Source of the DNA: Spirochaetia bacterium
GTDB taxonomy: Bacteria; Spirochaetota; Spirochaetia; DTKZ01
Direction: 5' to 3'
Length of the DNA: 5,888 nt
Assembly (NCBI GenBank): GCA_031270615.1
Contig: JAISXE010000199.1
Coordinates: 1 to 5,888, forward strand
Shown here: positions 5,771 through 5,888 of the stretch, one piece after another
Position numbering within the stretch: the stretch's first letter is position 1
Layout of the letters: each line of letters starts with the position of its first letter
Position numbers and translations under genes: made by a program
Notes under the pieces: generated by a model
Databases searched by the model: none
What the model saw: the letters and a program-made list of their open reading frames with translations, nothing else
Told to the model about the DNA's origin: nothing

Positions 5771-5888
5771 CATGTACCCGGAATTTCCGTAATATGCGCC
5801 CGCGCCGGAATTGTTTCTTGCTGTCTTGTTGTAAAAACCGCTGTTTTTTATGATTTTTTTTATGATTTTTGTTGCACATTTTGCCTTT
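5771..5888. other. Gene-free window end with T-rich tandem tract
   Basis: No convincing gene is seen. A T-rich stretch carries two units of a TTTTTTATGA-like repeat at 5844-5853 and 5854-5865. A minus-strand frame of 49 codons starting near 5879 is lysine- and arginine-rich, runs through the hairpin repeat and has no family likeness, so I do not call it. On the minus strand the A-rich tract could be promoter-adjacent sequence of a gene outside the window. Confidence 0.4.

Overview
The window looks like chromosomal DNA of a moderately GC-rich anaerobic bacterium. A spirochaete of the Treponema type, possibly from an insect gut, fits best. This is an inference: the histidine kinase resembles treponemal hybrid kinases as I remember them, the hairpin repeats are of a kind I associate with gut treponemes, and no ribosomal or other marker gene is present to settle it.

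Layout. Positions 1-160 hold a long, imperfect, nested palindrome. A candidate promoter (163-192) follows, then a tightly packed three-gene operon on the plus strand (239-3299). Its genes are a COG3580/DUF2229-type protein, a COG3581-type protein, and an ATPase of the BadF/BadG/BcrA/BcrD (HgdC-like) activase family. The first two genes overlap by about 10 bases and the second and third by 4 bases, so they are probably translationally coupled. A convergent minus-strand gene (3347 to about 5113) encodes a membrane-bound hybrid sensor histidine kinase with six predicted membrane segments, HisKA, HATPase and a C-terminal receiver. From about 5114 to 5888 there is no intact gene. That stretch holds several hairpin repeats, a perfect 16-base palindrome, and the C-terminal remnant of an AraC-family regulator that breaks off next to one of the repeats.

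How the genes work together. HgdC-like ATPases use ATP to push one electron at low potential into an iron-sulfur partner protein, as in 2-hydroxyacyl-CoA dehydratases and benzoyl-CoA reductases. The two upstream proteins belong to the cysteine-rich partner superfamily. In many anaerobes, equivalent pieces are fused into one very large protein; here they are three genes. The ATPase carries a C-terminal cysteine cluster that matches the linker in the fused forms. No recognisable catalytic dehydratase subunit (HgdA/HgdB), CoA transferase or electron-transfer flavoprotein is visible, so the substrate is unknown. This split, orphan ATP-driven reductase-like operon is the most interesting protein system here. 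The kinase is convergent, and nothing in the sequence links it to the operon.
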